Assembly: GCA_965153355.1 (NCBI GenBank)
Contig: OZ231126.1
Span: 35,526,001 to 35,590,000 of the forward strand
Reading direction: 5' to 3'
DNA: 64,000 nt
From: Flaccisagitta enflata
Taxonomy: Eukaryota > Chaetognatha > Sagittoidea > Aphragmophora
Under the pieces are notes generated by a model. The model was not told the DNA's origin. It worked only from the letters and a program-made list of their open reading frames with translations, and searched no databases. A program made the translations under genes and the position numbers. Positions 1 through 9,880 of the stretch are shown here, in pieces. Each line of letters opens with the position of its first letter. Position 1 is the first letter of the stretch.

Positions 1-1965
1 GATTTATGACGTGTATGTGTCATTGATTTATGACGTGTATGTGTCATTGATTTATGACGTGTATGTGTCATTGATTTATGACGTACATGTGTCATTGATT
101 TATGACGTACATGTGTCATTGATTTATGACGTGTATGTGTCATTGATTTATGACGTGTATGTGTCATTGATTTATGACGTGTATGTGTCATTGATTTATG
201 ACGTGTATGTGTCATTGATTTATGACGTGTATGTGTCATTGATTTATGACGTGTATGTGTCATTGATTTATGACGTGTATGTGTCATTGATTTATGACGT
301 GTATGTGTCATTGATTTATGACGTGTATGTGTCATTGATTTATGACGTGTATGTGTCATTGATTTATGACGTGTATGTGTCATTGATTTATGACGTGTAT
401 GTGTCATTGATTTATGACGTGTATGTGTCACTGATTTATGACGTGTATGTGTCACTGATTTATGACGTGTATGTGTCACTGATTTATGACGTGTATGTCA
501 GATTTATGACGTGTATGTGTCACTGATTTATGACGTGTATGTGTCACTGATTTACGACGTGTATGTGTCATTGATTTACGACGTGTATGTGTCATTGATT
601 TACGACGTGTATGTGTCATTGATTTACGACGTGTATGTGTCATTGATTTATGACGTGTATGTGTCATTGATTTATGACGTGTATGTGTCATTGATTTATG
701 ACGTACATGTGTCATTGATTTATGACGTACATGTGTCATTGATTTATGACGTACATGTGTCATTGATTTATGACGTGTATGTGTCATTGATTTATGACGT
801 GTATGTGTCATTGATTTATGACGTGTATGTGTCATTGATTTATGACGTGTATGTGTCATTGATTTATGACGTGTATGTGTCATTGATTTATGACGTGTAT
901 GTGTCACTGATTTATGACGTGTATGTGTCACTGATTTATGACGTGTATGTGTCACTGATTTATGACGTGTATGTCAGATTTATGACGTGTATGTGTCACT
1001 GATTTATGACGTGTATGTGTCACTGATTTACGACGTGTATGTGTCATTGATTTACGACGTGTATGTGTCATTGATTTACGACGTGTATGTGTCATTGATT
1101 TACGACGTGTATGTGTCATTGATTTACGACGTGTATGTGTCATTGATTTACGGCGTGTATGTGTCATTGATTTACGGCGTGTATGTGTCATTGATTTACG
1201 ACGTGTATGTGTCATTGATTTACGACGTGTATGTGTCATTGATTTACGACGTGTATGTGTCATTGATTTATAACATACATGTGTCATTGATTTATGACGT
1301 ACGTGTGTCATTGATTTATGACGTACGTGTGTCATTGATTTATGACGTACGTGTGTCATTGATTTATGACGTACGTGTGTCATTGATTTATGACGTACGT
1401 GTGTCATTGATTTATGACGTACGTGTGTCATTGATTTATGACGTACGTGTGTCATTGATTTATGACGTACGTGTGTCATTGATTTATGACGTACGTGTGT
1501 CATTGATTTATGACGTACGTGTGTCATTGATTTATGACGTACGTGTGTCATTGATTTATGACGTACGTGTGTCATTGATTTATGACGTACGTGTGTCATT
1601 GATTTATGACGTACGTGTGTCATTGATTTATGACGTACGTGTGTCATTGATTTATGACGTACGTGTGTCATTGATTTATGACGTACGTGTGTCATTGATT
1701 TATGACGTACGTGTGTCATTGATTTATGACGTACGTGTGTCATTGATTTATGACGTACGTGTGTCATTGATTTATGACGTACGTGTGTCATTGATTTATG
1801 ACGTACGTGTGTCATTGATTTATGACGTACGTGTGTCATTGATTTATGACGTACGTGTGTCATTGATTTATGACGTACGTGTGTGTCATTGATTTATGAC
1901 GTACGTGTGTGTCATTGATTTATGACGTACGTGTGTGTCATTGATTTATGACGTACGTGTGTGTC
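1..1965. repeat. 24-bp satellite array A (upstream block)
   Basis: About 80 head-to-tail units of 24 bp with core TCATTGATTTATGACG. Variants differ in the linker (GTGTAT, GTACAT, GTACGT) and occur in homogenised runs. A shortened 20-bp unit occurs at about 491-510 and again at 967-986, so a block of 476 bp (19 full units plus one short) is itself duplicated. From about 1870 the unit grows to 26 bp by an extra GT. The unit is eight codons long, so several frames stay open; these open frames are not genes. The same unit recurs inside an intron at 4440-5540. The array lies directly 5' of the first visible recombinase exon, so it is probably intronic too. Confidence 0.97.
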
Positions 1966-2021
1966 AAATATGGCCCCTCCCCACCCGCACGTGACCGGGG
2001 TAGCCGTGTATCTGGCCTTGT
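1966..2021 (-). mobile_element. fragment of the AACAAGGCC dispersed element
   Basis: Read on the minus strand, this begins with AACAAGGCC, then a variant of GGATACACGGCTACCCC, then the CGGGTGGG box. It matches the first ~55 bp of the complete copy at 46360-46571. It abuts the last unit of satellite A. The distal part with the microsatellite and palindrome is missing. Confidence 0.7.
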
Positions 2022-2138
2022 TGCATTGAAAAATGAATGTCACAATATGATTTACTTGTGTTGTTATGTCATTTACTTAGGTGTGACAATTGTTTTTTAA
2101 GCAACATACATGTCATTTTCTTTCCCTGTTGTCATTAG

Positions 2139-3061
2139 GTCTCGGCGGTGGAGAGCGAAGTTGATGATGACACCGCATTTCTTGATCAGCCCCATACTAA
2201 AAGAGATACAGCCCTTGCGGCTAACGACGCTTTTTCAACTGATGGAGAGTATCCTGAGATTCCGCCTGAGTTTGACACTTATCTTCGAGACACTCGTCAC
2301 TTGACCATACGCTCTAGAAAGAATTACATACCAAAGGTCAGACACTTTTTGGGTTACGTCGAAAAGACTACCAAACAACCGGCCCGTTTGGAGGAGGCGT
2401 GGAATGTTAATCTTGTGACAAAGTTTTTCATTGTTCTCAAGAAGCTCTACTGCCCGAGCACAATCATGACTTACTGGGCTTCTCAGCGGTGCATTCGCGA
2501 TTATCTGGCCATTGACGTGCGCCGGTGTCCCACGAATTACAATCAAATCAATGAGCAATTCGAAATTCAATCGAAAGCTGGCGGGAGGCGAAGAACCCAG
2601 CACTTGAAAGTGAGGAAGGAGGAACGTTTGAATGATTCCGACGATCTCATTCGGGACATTTGGATTAACATCTATCATAATCCATACTATTGGGACAAGT
2701 TGAACAGTCTAATTGATGAATTCAAAGGGGAAGCGGAGGAGGACGAGGAGAAGGAAGCAAAGCCATTAAGACGCCTCACTCAGCATGAGTTCTGTTTCGT
2801 CATTGGTTTTTTGGCGTGGCTGATCATTTTTGTTAACATGAAACGAAGTGGAAACATCGGTCTGCTGAAACTTGAAAGTACCAGTAAAGCGTTGAATGAA
2901 TCTCTAACAGCGTTCATGGCAAGAAATAAAGGGGTGAGAATTTCCCAACTGCCACGCGTTATTGACCCTAAAGCGGTGGTGCCAGCAGTTTTTGAGGTTA
3001 AAGAAAGCATGAAGAAAAAGGAAACTGAATATTTTTGCGTGCTCAACCCCCGCGATCAAAG
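2139..3061 (+). CDS. recombinase exon 1: SAM-like N-terminal domain and first catalytic Arg
   Basis: Acceptor TTGTCATTAG at 2129-2138, donor AG|GTAGTG after 3061, phase 2. An acidic leader comes first. A helical SAM-like core-binding region follows (YLRDTRHLTIRSRKNYIPKV, residues ~48-67). Then comes a basic/acidic linker and the segment VNMKRSGNIGLLKLE (about residues 233-247). MKRSGNI fits the first catalytic Arg box of tyrosine recombinases; the Arg codon is 2844-2846. KxR-rich strands near the exon end (VKESMKKKETEYFCVLN) sit where the beta-hairpin Lys is expected. The identification is from motifs, not a database search. Confidence 0.75.
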
Positions 3062-6000
3062 GTAGTGATTTTTTTTGGGGGGGGGGGACGTTTTATTGTG
3101 AAACTCATTGCGTCATTTTGTTATTTATGTTTTAAATAATGGATGTTTTTCCATTTTTACCGACTTTCATTTTTAACAATCTTTATTATGCAATTTTTAA
3201 TTTTTCAATTTTTTGTTCCCTCCCTGTCCATATACAGAGCTCTCCTTCAATATGTGGAGTATCTCAGGCCTAATGGCCCAGTGGAGCCGCAGTGCGATTC
3301 ATTCTTTGTCAATTGTCGTGGCAACGCCTTGGACAAAGTTATACCGTACCTCCAAACCATCAGCGAAGATGCAAAAATTCCCAACGTCACCATTATGAAA
3401 TTGCGATCTTTAATTGAAACCGATAACTTCTTCCAGTCGTCAGAATCGGCCACCATTTCCGGACACATGGGCCACAACATGCGTGATGCCCTTCAGTACT
3501 ATGTCTCCCCACAAAAGGAACACGCCGCCAATGCTGTGGCCAAAATCACTGAAATTTTGCAGGAACGGGGCGAGAAGAAATATGTAGCGCCAGTCAAGAC
3601 ATTATGGAATCCTGTAAGTGAATGGGTCTTAGCCAATTTTGACATTTTGTTTTCAAGCTTAAGTCGTGACGTTTGATTTTGAATATTCATATTGATATTG
3701 ATATAACCACAGAGATATCTATTTTGACAAATGATTGCAGCTTTATGACATTTTTTTGCTCATTCATTTTTTCGCGCGCTATGTGATTCTACTGTCTGTC
3801 CATTGGTCAGTCAGTAGGTTGGGATGATTTACTTTTTCGCGGTCTTCGGCCTTGCTATTGAAATTCTGTAAATGCACCCTTGACTTCAGATCTGGCCTTG
3901 GCGACTGGTGATGCCGTGAATACGGTCTTTTTTACATTGCCCCCAATCTTTTTTTTCTTTTTCCCTTTGCAGGCGAGATGGGAGAGTGACCATGAAGAAG
4001 ACAAAGATGGCAACACAGAGGGATCTTCCAAAACTTTCGGCCGTGGTTCTAAAAGTAGCAAGGGCTATCAAAATGTACGATCTGTTAATTGATGTCTATA
4101 GTGTCAATATTTTATCTCCTAGTTTGACCGACAGTTCATTTTGATATCCACGGCGTTTGTGCTGATTTCATTTGTTTACATTTGATTTCATTTTTCTCAG
4201 CTTTCCGCTGCCCTTTCCGTTCGAAGTGGTAAGGATACAGGAAAGAAAGCTATTGCGACAGAATCATCCAAATTCCGCGAATCTGCACGTGGCGCGAGCT
4301 CCAGTGTGAGTATTTGGGTTTGCATGTAATTACTCCTATTGTACTACTTGCTATTGTATTAGTCTACTGAATAAATTGACCTTTTATATCACGTTTATAT
4401 TTGCATTTTTTGTGACATGTACTATTCACGACGTATATCATTTATTTATAACATAACTGAATGACATATGACACGTCATTTGTTCCTGAAACATGTCATT
4501 TATTTATGTAATATATGTCATTTGTGATATATGTCGTTCATTCATGACCTATGTATGTTATTTATTTATGATAAAAGTCATTTATTTATGACGTGTCATC
4601 TATTCATGACGTGTATGTGTCATCTATTTATGACATGTTTGCGGTATTTATTTATGACATTTCATTAATTAACAACGTGTCAGTTATTTGGTGTGTGTCA
4701 TCTATCTATGACATGCATATGTCATTTATTTATGACGTGCATGTCATTTATTTATGACATGTATGTGTCATTTATCTATGACGTGTATCTGCCATTTATC
4801 TATGACGTGTATGTGTCATTTATTTATGACTTCTTTGTGTCATTTATTTATGACTTCTTTGTGTCATTTATTTATGACGTGTATGTGTCATTTATTTATG
4901 ATACGTATGTGTCATTTATTTGATACGTATGTGTCATTTATTTATGACGTGTATGTGTCATTGATTTATGACGTGTATGTGTCATTGATTTATGACGTGT
5001 ATGTGTCATTGATTTATGACGTGTATGTGTCATTGATTTATGATGTGTATGTGTCATTGATTTATGACGTGTATGTGTCATTGATTTATGACGTGTATGT
5101 GTCATTGATTTATGACGTGTATGTGTCATTGATTTATGACGTGTATGTGTCATTGATTTATGACGTGTATGTGTCATTGATTTATAACGTGTATGTGTCA
5201 TTGATTTATGACGTGTATGTGTCATTGATTTATGACGTGTATGTGTCATTGATTTATGACGTGTATGTGTCATTGATTTATGACGTGCATGTGTCATTGA
5301 TTTATGACGTGCATGTGACATTGATTTATGACGTGTATGTGTCATTGATTTATGACGTGTATGTGTCATTGATTTATGACGTGTATGTGTCATTGACTTA
5401 TGACGTGTATGTGTCATTGACTTATGACGTGTATGTGTCATTGACTTATGACGTGTATGTGTCATTGACTTATGACGTGTATGTGTCATTGACTTATGAC
5501 GTGTATGTGTCATTGACTTATGACGTGTATGTGTCATATGTTTAGGCTAATGCAAATCTTTGCATATGCCTACATTGTCCATTAATTTTGCAGATTGGCG
5601 TTTCCGTTCTGCGTGTGAGTGAAGATAAAGATGCCAAAATAAGTGTATTTCGCCAGAGAGACATTTGTTATAACATCAATGACTTGTATTCCCACTCTTC
5701 CCATTTATGCTCAGAATGTCACTACGCGCAAAAATCGCAAAAAGGGCGCGGCTTACAAGGATGCTGCTGCAATTGGATTATCTGAAAGTTCAAAGGTGAG
5801 CCCTTCATACGTTGACAGTTTTGAAATTCATCAGCTTATGATTGCACTGCATCAACATTGCATTGCACTGCACTGCGATTTGTGACATATTCTTTTGCTA
5901 AGAACAAGGCCGGATACAAGGCAGGGGCAGTAGTGCAATAACTGCTTGCAATGCAGGAATGGGACAGGCAGACGGACCGACCTGACAAGTTAGACCTGCG

Positions 6001-9000
6001 TCCGCGACTAAAGATTATTTCTCTCTCTGCTTTTCTACTGTACTAGAATGCCGCTGCTCACGAGGGTGACAAACAAGTCCTAGCGTATAAGGTTGCTTCT
6101 CTCTCTCCTCACGCCGGCGCGGCGCCGATTGAATCGGCAATGGGAGTCGAGGGGAAGTCGGCCTCTGGGTCTTCTGGAGGCCGACGACCCCCTTCTCAAG
6201 GACCAGGGGCACCTCCCAATGAACGTCCACTGACAAAATGCCTCAAGGTGACTGTTGTAGAGACTTTTCAGTTTATCAGTTTATGTCTGTAAGGGATTGT
6301 AGACATAGATGTTTCCAGTTGCTTGCAATGACGAATATATCATCCTAAGAATCGCAAATCCACTTTCCATTTTTGCACCAGGATGCCGCTGCTCGTGTGA
6401 GGGACAAAGACGGCAAGGCTGACATGTTGGTCGTGCTTAATGCATCAAAAATACCAAAGGTTAGTGCCAAACTTGGGATAATAAGACGATTTCTCAGTTA
6501 ATCAGCTTTAGTGCATCCCCTATCACGACAATTGAATTTGCATTTACAATGTTTTTTGCTCGCAGACCTATTTTCAGCAGATGGGTTTTATTTCTGTTAT
6601 TAATATTTGCTCAACCCTCCCTTCTTAGACTGCCACTCCTGACGCCCCTGAAAATGTCAACGAAGGTGACGACGGCGAGGATGATAACGACGAAGGCGAG
6701 GATGATGACAACGACGGTGAGGATGATAATAACGATGGCGAGGATGAAACCAACGAAGGCAAAGATGAATGTAACGAGGGCGAGGTTAGAAGTGACCCGT
6801 ATGAGACGAAAAAAACTGCCGGATCATCTGAAGTCTTCAAGGTGGGTTCCAGTGATTAAAACTCATTCACTCAGTGGCCTTTTTTTAGACTGACGAACAT
6901 TCATTGTCAACGCGGTTAGAATAATCTGTTAGGACATTTCTTTCACTGTTGGCCTACGATACCTGCCTTTCTCTCAGGATGCGGTTTCAATTACTTCCGA
7001 TGGAGCTGATAGTGATGAGAAGCCAGACGAAATTTCATCTAAAATTGTTCCGGTAAGCGGTCAATCGTGACTCAATGCCTATCATGACAGATATATGTAC
7101 TTATCACGATTATCTGTGCCTATCTTGAGTCAGACTAGAATCAACTGTAGCAATGACTCAAAAGTAGGGAAGCATCTCTATCAAGCTAGTTCTATATTTA
7201 CATGCTTGTCAAATGGCACAAGGCTGGATACACGGCCAATACCTGTCGCGGATGGGTGGGCAGGTGCGGATATGCGCGTTTTTGCTCTTTCTCAACTCCA
7301 TGACCTCTATGGACCTACTGACCAACGGATAGACAAGGCCTCTTATTGAGTCGCTAGTCCGTGACTAAAAACATTCATTTTTTATTCACTAAAGAATTCG
7401 GTTCCGGGAATTATCTTTATTACCCATTTTAATTGTGACTTTTTTTTTATCTTTTGCATCAGGCAAGCCTCGCCTCAGATGACTTTAATTTGGAGATTGA
7501 TGAACAAGTCTTTCCCACGGCTTTAGTGCGTAATGTCGCGGGCATGGATGTTAATATAACACATTTGAACATAACGGAGGTGAGAACTGACTAGCTTGAT
7601 GAATCGGTAATATCTACATCTAGCCGGCTATATGAGATGAGACTAATTGTGGCAGGTTCATGGTAATGAGACATTTTATTTTAAGTTTTATTCAACTGTG
7701 CTTTGTTTGCATTCACTAATTGTTAGTCCCTCTTGTTTTAGCTTTGAGCCATGTAATTTGTTATTTGACCTGTGGTTCCTTTCCTTACCTGCCCTTGTCT
7801 CTTTTAACAGCAAGGAGGACTTGGAGTGTCCGTTCCCATTGACGTTGATTGCTGCGAAGATTCGACTCATTCTTTGGTAAGGCTACATAAAACGTGGAAC
7901 AATATCCCTCACTATGCCCAAACTGGAGTAAATGGAAGAGGGCTTTGTGAGTTGCTGGCTACTTTACATGTACACCGCTCCTTGTTTTTCAACAAACAGA
8001 ATCTGAAACTTTCTTAATCTACCTCAAAAGGGAATGTTCCTTTTATTAACGTATATGAGACCAGTTTATTGAGCATCAAAATAATTTTCCCATACCTTCT
8101 TCCCCAATATGCAGACGCCGGTTGGATCTGCAAATCTGCAAATTATCTCTATCTCGCCAACAGTAATTGATCATGACTTCGATGGTGATTATCAGGTCAG
8201 TTTTGCGTCGGTCGTATACATTTGTACCTAAAGTGAAGTTTCTTGGTGACAAATTTTTTCTTCCTCAGTCAAAGCACCTCTAAAACTAACTCTGTCAATT
8301 TGTCGACCTGTCTGTCCGTAATGCACTTATGTAACGATCCACATGTCACACCTTATTGGCCTACTTGGCCCTGTTGATATGTCTATTCACAGCTGCCAGG
8401 CCCTTTTATTGGCACTATCATTCTAGATATTGCCTTCGTTTGCTTCCTTCCTTCCAATATTCTGTCACAATCTTCCTAATTTCATTTTCGACAGGCCACG
8501 TCTCGAACAGAAGTGATTCAACGATCCCCAGACGAGCAAGAAGAAACTGACTCCAGTTTTTTGCCTGGGAGTGGAAATTTGTCAAATCTAAGCAGCTCAA
8601 ATGAAACGAAAGAACTTCCACTGGTGAGTCAGTCGGTTATACATTACTTATGATGGTGGACAATGTTTGGGTCATGTGCAACTGAATTGTTCACTGTCTG
8701 TCCTTCTGTCCGTCTGTCACTAGCACTCTTTTTCTGTGTAAATTCAAAAGGCCATTGTCTTTATTCCCATTTGTATCATTCTTTTTTCCATTTGTATCTT
8801 TTTTTCTTGGTTATCTAAAAACCAGACCGCCTATTGATTTAGATGAAAATTTCATAATTATACAACACTATCCCCAGGTGCGGAAGGCCGATTCGCCAGC
8901 ATCTGTCATTGACAGTAAACGCTCCAAAGAATCTCTTCAGTCTCCGTCAACCATGCGGCAAGGGTCCTTAAAAGAAATGTTCGCCGCTCAAGCAGTACGC

Positions 9001-9507
9001 AAATTTTTATCTCCAACCCTCGATACGGCGACTTCATCTTCTACAGCCTCGGGAGAATTTACACAAGCAGCATCGACGTCGAAATCTACAGTAACTGCAG
9101 AAAACTCACCCTTAAAACGTGTGGCGAAAGCTGTGGTAACACCTGCAGCAAGACTCTCGGTAAAACCCCCGGTAAAACCCCCGGTAGAACCCCCGGTAAA
9201 ACCCCCGGTAAAACCCCCGGTAAAACTCCCGGTAAAACCCCCGGTAAAACCCCCGGTCAAACGCGTGGCCAATCCCGCGGCCAAATCCGCGGCCAAATCC
9301 GCGGCTAAATCCGCGGCCAAATCCGCGGCCAAGCCCGCGGCATCGACAGCCAAGACGTTGAAATCGATAGACTCATCAAACACGAGGGCGAAATCTTCTA
9401 CGTCCTCTTCTTCGTCCTCTGCTTCTTCGTCCTCTGCTTCTTCGTCCTCCGCTTCTTCATCTACTTCGTCATCTTCGAGCGGGCGCCGACTCCGTCCGCG
9501 CCCATAA
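2139..9507 (+). CDS. intron-rich gene with tyrosine recombinase core (5' partial)
   Basis: Fifteen exons joined by GT-AG introns: 2139-3061, 3238-3613, 3973-4074, 4201-4305, 5594-5644, 5715-5795, 6047-6247, 6382-6459, 6629-6841, 6978-7052, 7463-7579, 7811-7876, 8115-8195, 8495-8623 and 8878-9507, about 1075 residues. The first intron is phase 2 and all others are phase 0. Residues ~45-430 match the tyrosine recombinase fold; the rest is hydrophilic, acidic, then Pro/Lys/Ala/Ser-rich and probably disordered. The frame enters through an acceptor at 2137-2138, so upstream exons lie before the satellite or outside the window. By family the core would cut and rejoin DNA through a tyrosine. Whether this gene is a live transposon, a captured one or a domesticated host gene cannot be told here. 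Donors of exons 3 and 5 are weak (GTACGA, GTATTT), so those two are the least certain. Confidence 0.7.
3238..3613 (+). CDS. recombinase exon 2: catalytic Arg-His-Tyr part
   Basis: Acceptor CATATACAG, donor CCT|GTAAGTG. The split codon AG|A joins exon 1 in frame (RDQR|ALLQYVEYLRP). VEYLRPNG, then DSFFVNCRGNALDK, match the pre-catalytic strands of Crypton-like and fish/coral YR genes. TIMKLRS carries the second Arg (codon 3404-3406). The usual H of H-x-x-R is Met here. GHMGHN (3461-3478) is the LGH box, and QYY (3494-3502) carries the nucleophile Tyr. The core catalytic set R...R...H...Y is thus present and the frame is intact. Confidence 0.75.
3973..8623 (+). CDS. twelve small phase-0 exons of the recombinase gene
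   Basis: Exons of 17-71 codons, all beginning and ending between codons, so any one could be skipped or duplicated without a frameshift. Several share an opening motif: LSAALSVRSGKD (4201), IGVSVLRVSEDKD (5594), NAAAHEGDK (6047), DAAARVRDKD (6382). This suggests tandem exon duplication. Exon 6629-6841 is strongly acidic, with EGEDDD-type repeats. Exons 7463-8195 are ordinary mixed sequence and could hold a small fold I do not recognise. The introns contain satellite A and two copies of the AACAAGGCC element. Confidence 0.6.
4440..5540. repeat. 24-bp satellite A, intronic block
   Basis: Lies in the intron between exons 4201-4305 and 5594-5644. Units are degenerate up to about 4760 (TTTATTTATGACG type) and clean and uniform from about 4930. 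A TCATTGACTTATGACG sub-variant occupies the last ~150 bp. It is the same family as 1-1965, so one satellite occupies two places in or beside one gene. Confidence 0.95.
5903..6012 (+). mobile_element. AACAAGGCC element, internally deleted copy
   Basis: Starts AACAAGGCCGGATACAAGG and ends GTCCGCGACTAAA. About 110 bp; the CACGG-CTACCCC block and most of the microsatellite are missing, though CAGACGGACCGACC remains. It sits in the intron before exon 6047-6247. Confidence 0.65.
7217..7371 (+). mobile_element. AACAAGGCC element, diverged copy
   Basis: Starts CACAAGGCTGGATACACGG, has the CGGATGGGTGGGCAGG box and ends GAGTCGCTAGTCCGTGACTAAAAA. About 155 bp, in the intron before exon 7463-7579. The terminal palindrome is imperfect here. 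Confidence 0.65.
8878..9507 (+). CDS. last exon: low-complexity basic/Ser tail, stop TAA
   Basis: Acceptor CTATCCCCAG, 209 codons. After a Ser-rich start come about nine KPPV repeats (9163-9260), then five AAKS repeats, then a long poly-Ser tract ending SGRRLRPRP and TAA at 9505-9507. Such tails are usually disordered and basic regions of this sort often bind DNA or chromatin; that role is inference. The KPPV/AAKS repeat DNA is itself a minisatellite (GTAAAACCCCCG, then GGCCAAATCCGC). Confidence 0.75.
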   Translation: MRKADSPASVIDSKRSKESLQSPSTMRQGSLKEMFAAQAVRKFLSPTLDTATSSSTASGEFTQAASTSKSTVTAENSPLKRVAKAVVTPAARLSVKPPVKPPVEPPVKPPVKPPVKLPVKPPVKPPVKRVANPAAKSAAKSAAKSAAKSAAKPAASTAKTLKSIDSSNTRAKSSTSSSSSSASSSSASSSSASSSTSSSSSGRRLRPRP

Positions 9508-9588
9508 GCTACCCTCGTTTTGAAAATTACTCGTCTTCCATTGTTGCAACCGTTTTTTGGTTCCGTTTTCGCTTTTGTTATTTGCTAA

Positions 9589-9594
9589 AATAAA
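9589..9594 (+). terminator. polyadenylation signal AATAAA
   Basis: AATAAA lies 82 bp after the stop codon of the recombinase gene, followed by a T-rich/GT-rich stretch (TTGTTCTTGTTC). This suits a short 3' UTR. Confidence 0.6.
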
Positions 9595-9599
9595 CGCGA

Positions 9600-9880
9600 T
9601 TGTTCTTGTTCTAACAGTTGTCCACAATTATTAACTCAAATTTTTTTTTTGGCAGTCAAAATCGAGTACCACCAAAGCTTCTACAGTAAATGAGCTAACA
9701 AATTATACAACCATCCCGTACACAGACCATTTAAAAAATATATTTTGTCTAGTTTATACAGTACTTTATGCACTAGGTAATAATTGAATAACACAACTGT
9801 GCCCAATCTAACAACGTACAAAAAATGGCATTTATTGGTATAGGTTAGTTAAACTATGTGCATATTTTGACCAATATGTG
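9600..9880. other. intergenic, AT-rich, nothing recognised
   Basis: No coding signal or repeat family that I recognise between the end of the recombinase gene and satellite B. Confidence 0.5.

Noticed and set aside
11-1892. Long open frames YDVYVSLI / THTRHKSM on both strands
   Set aside because: Produced by the 24-bp period (eight codons) of the satellite; no start context, no unique sequence.
1-1965. CRISPR-like direct repeats
   Set aside because: Units are contiguous without unique spacers, and the window is animal DNA.
6549-6893. 114-codon plus-strand frame overlapping the acidic exon
   Set aside because: Out of frame with the exon 6629-6841, which has matching splice sites and phase.
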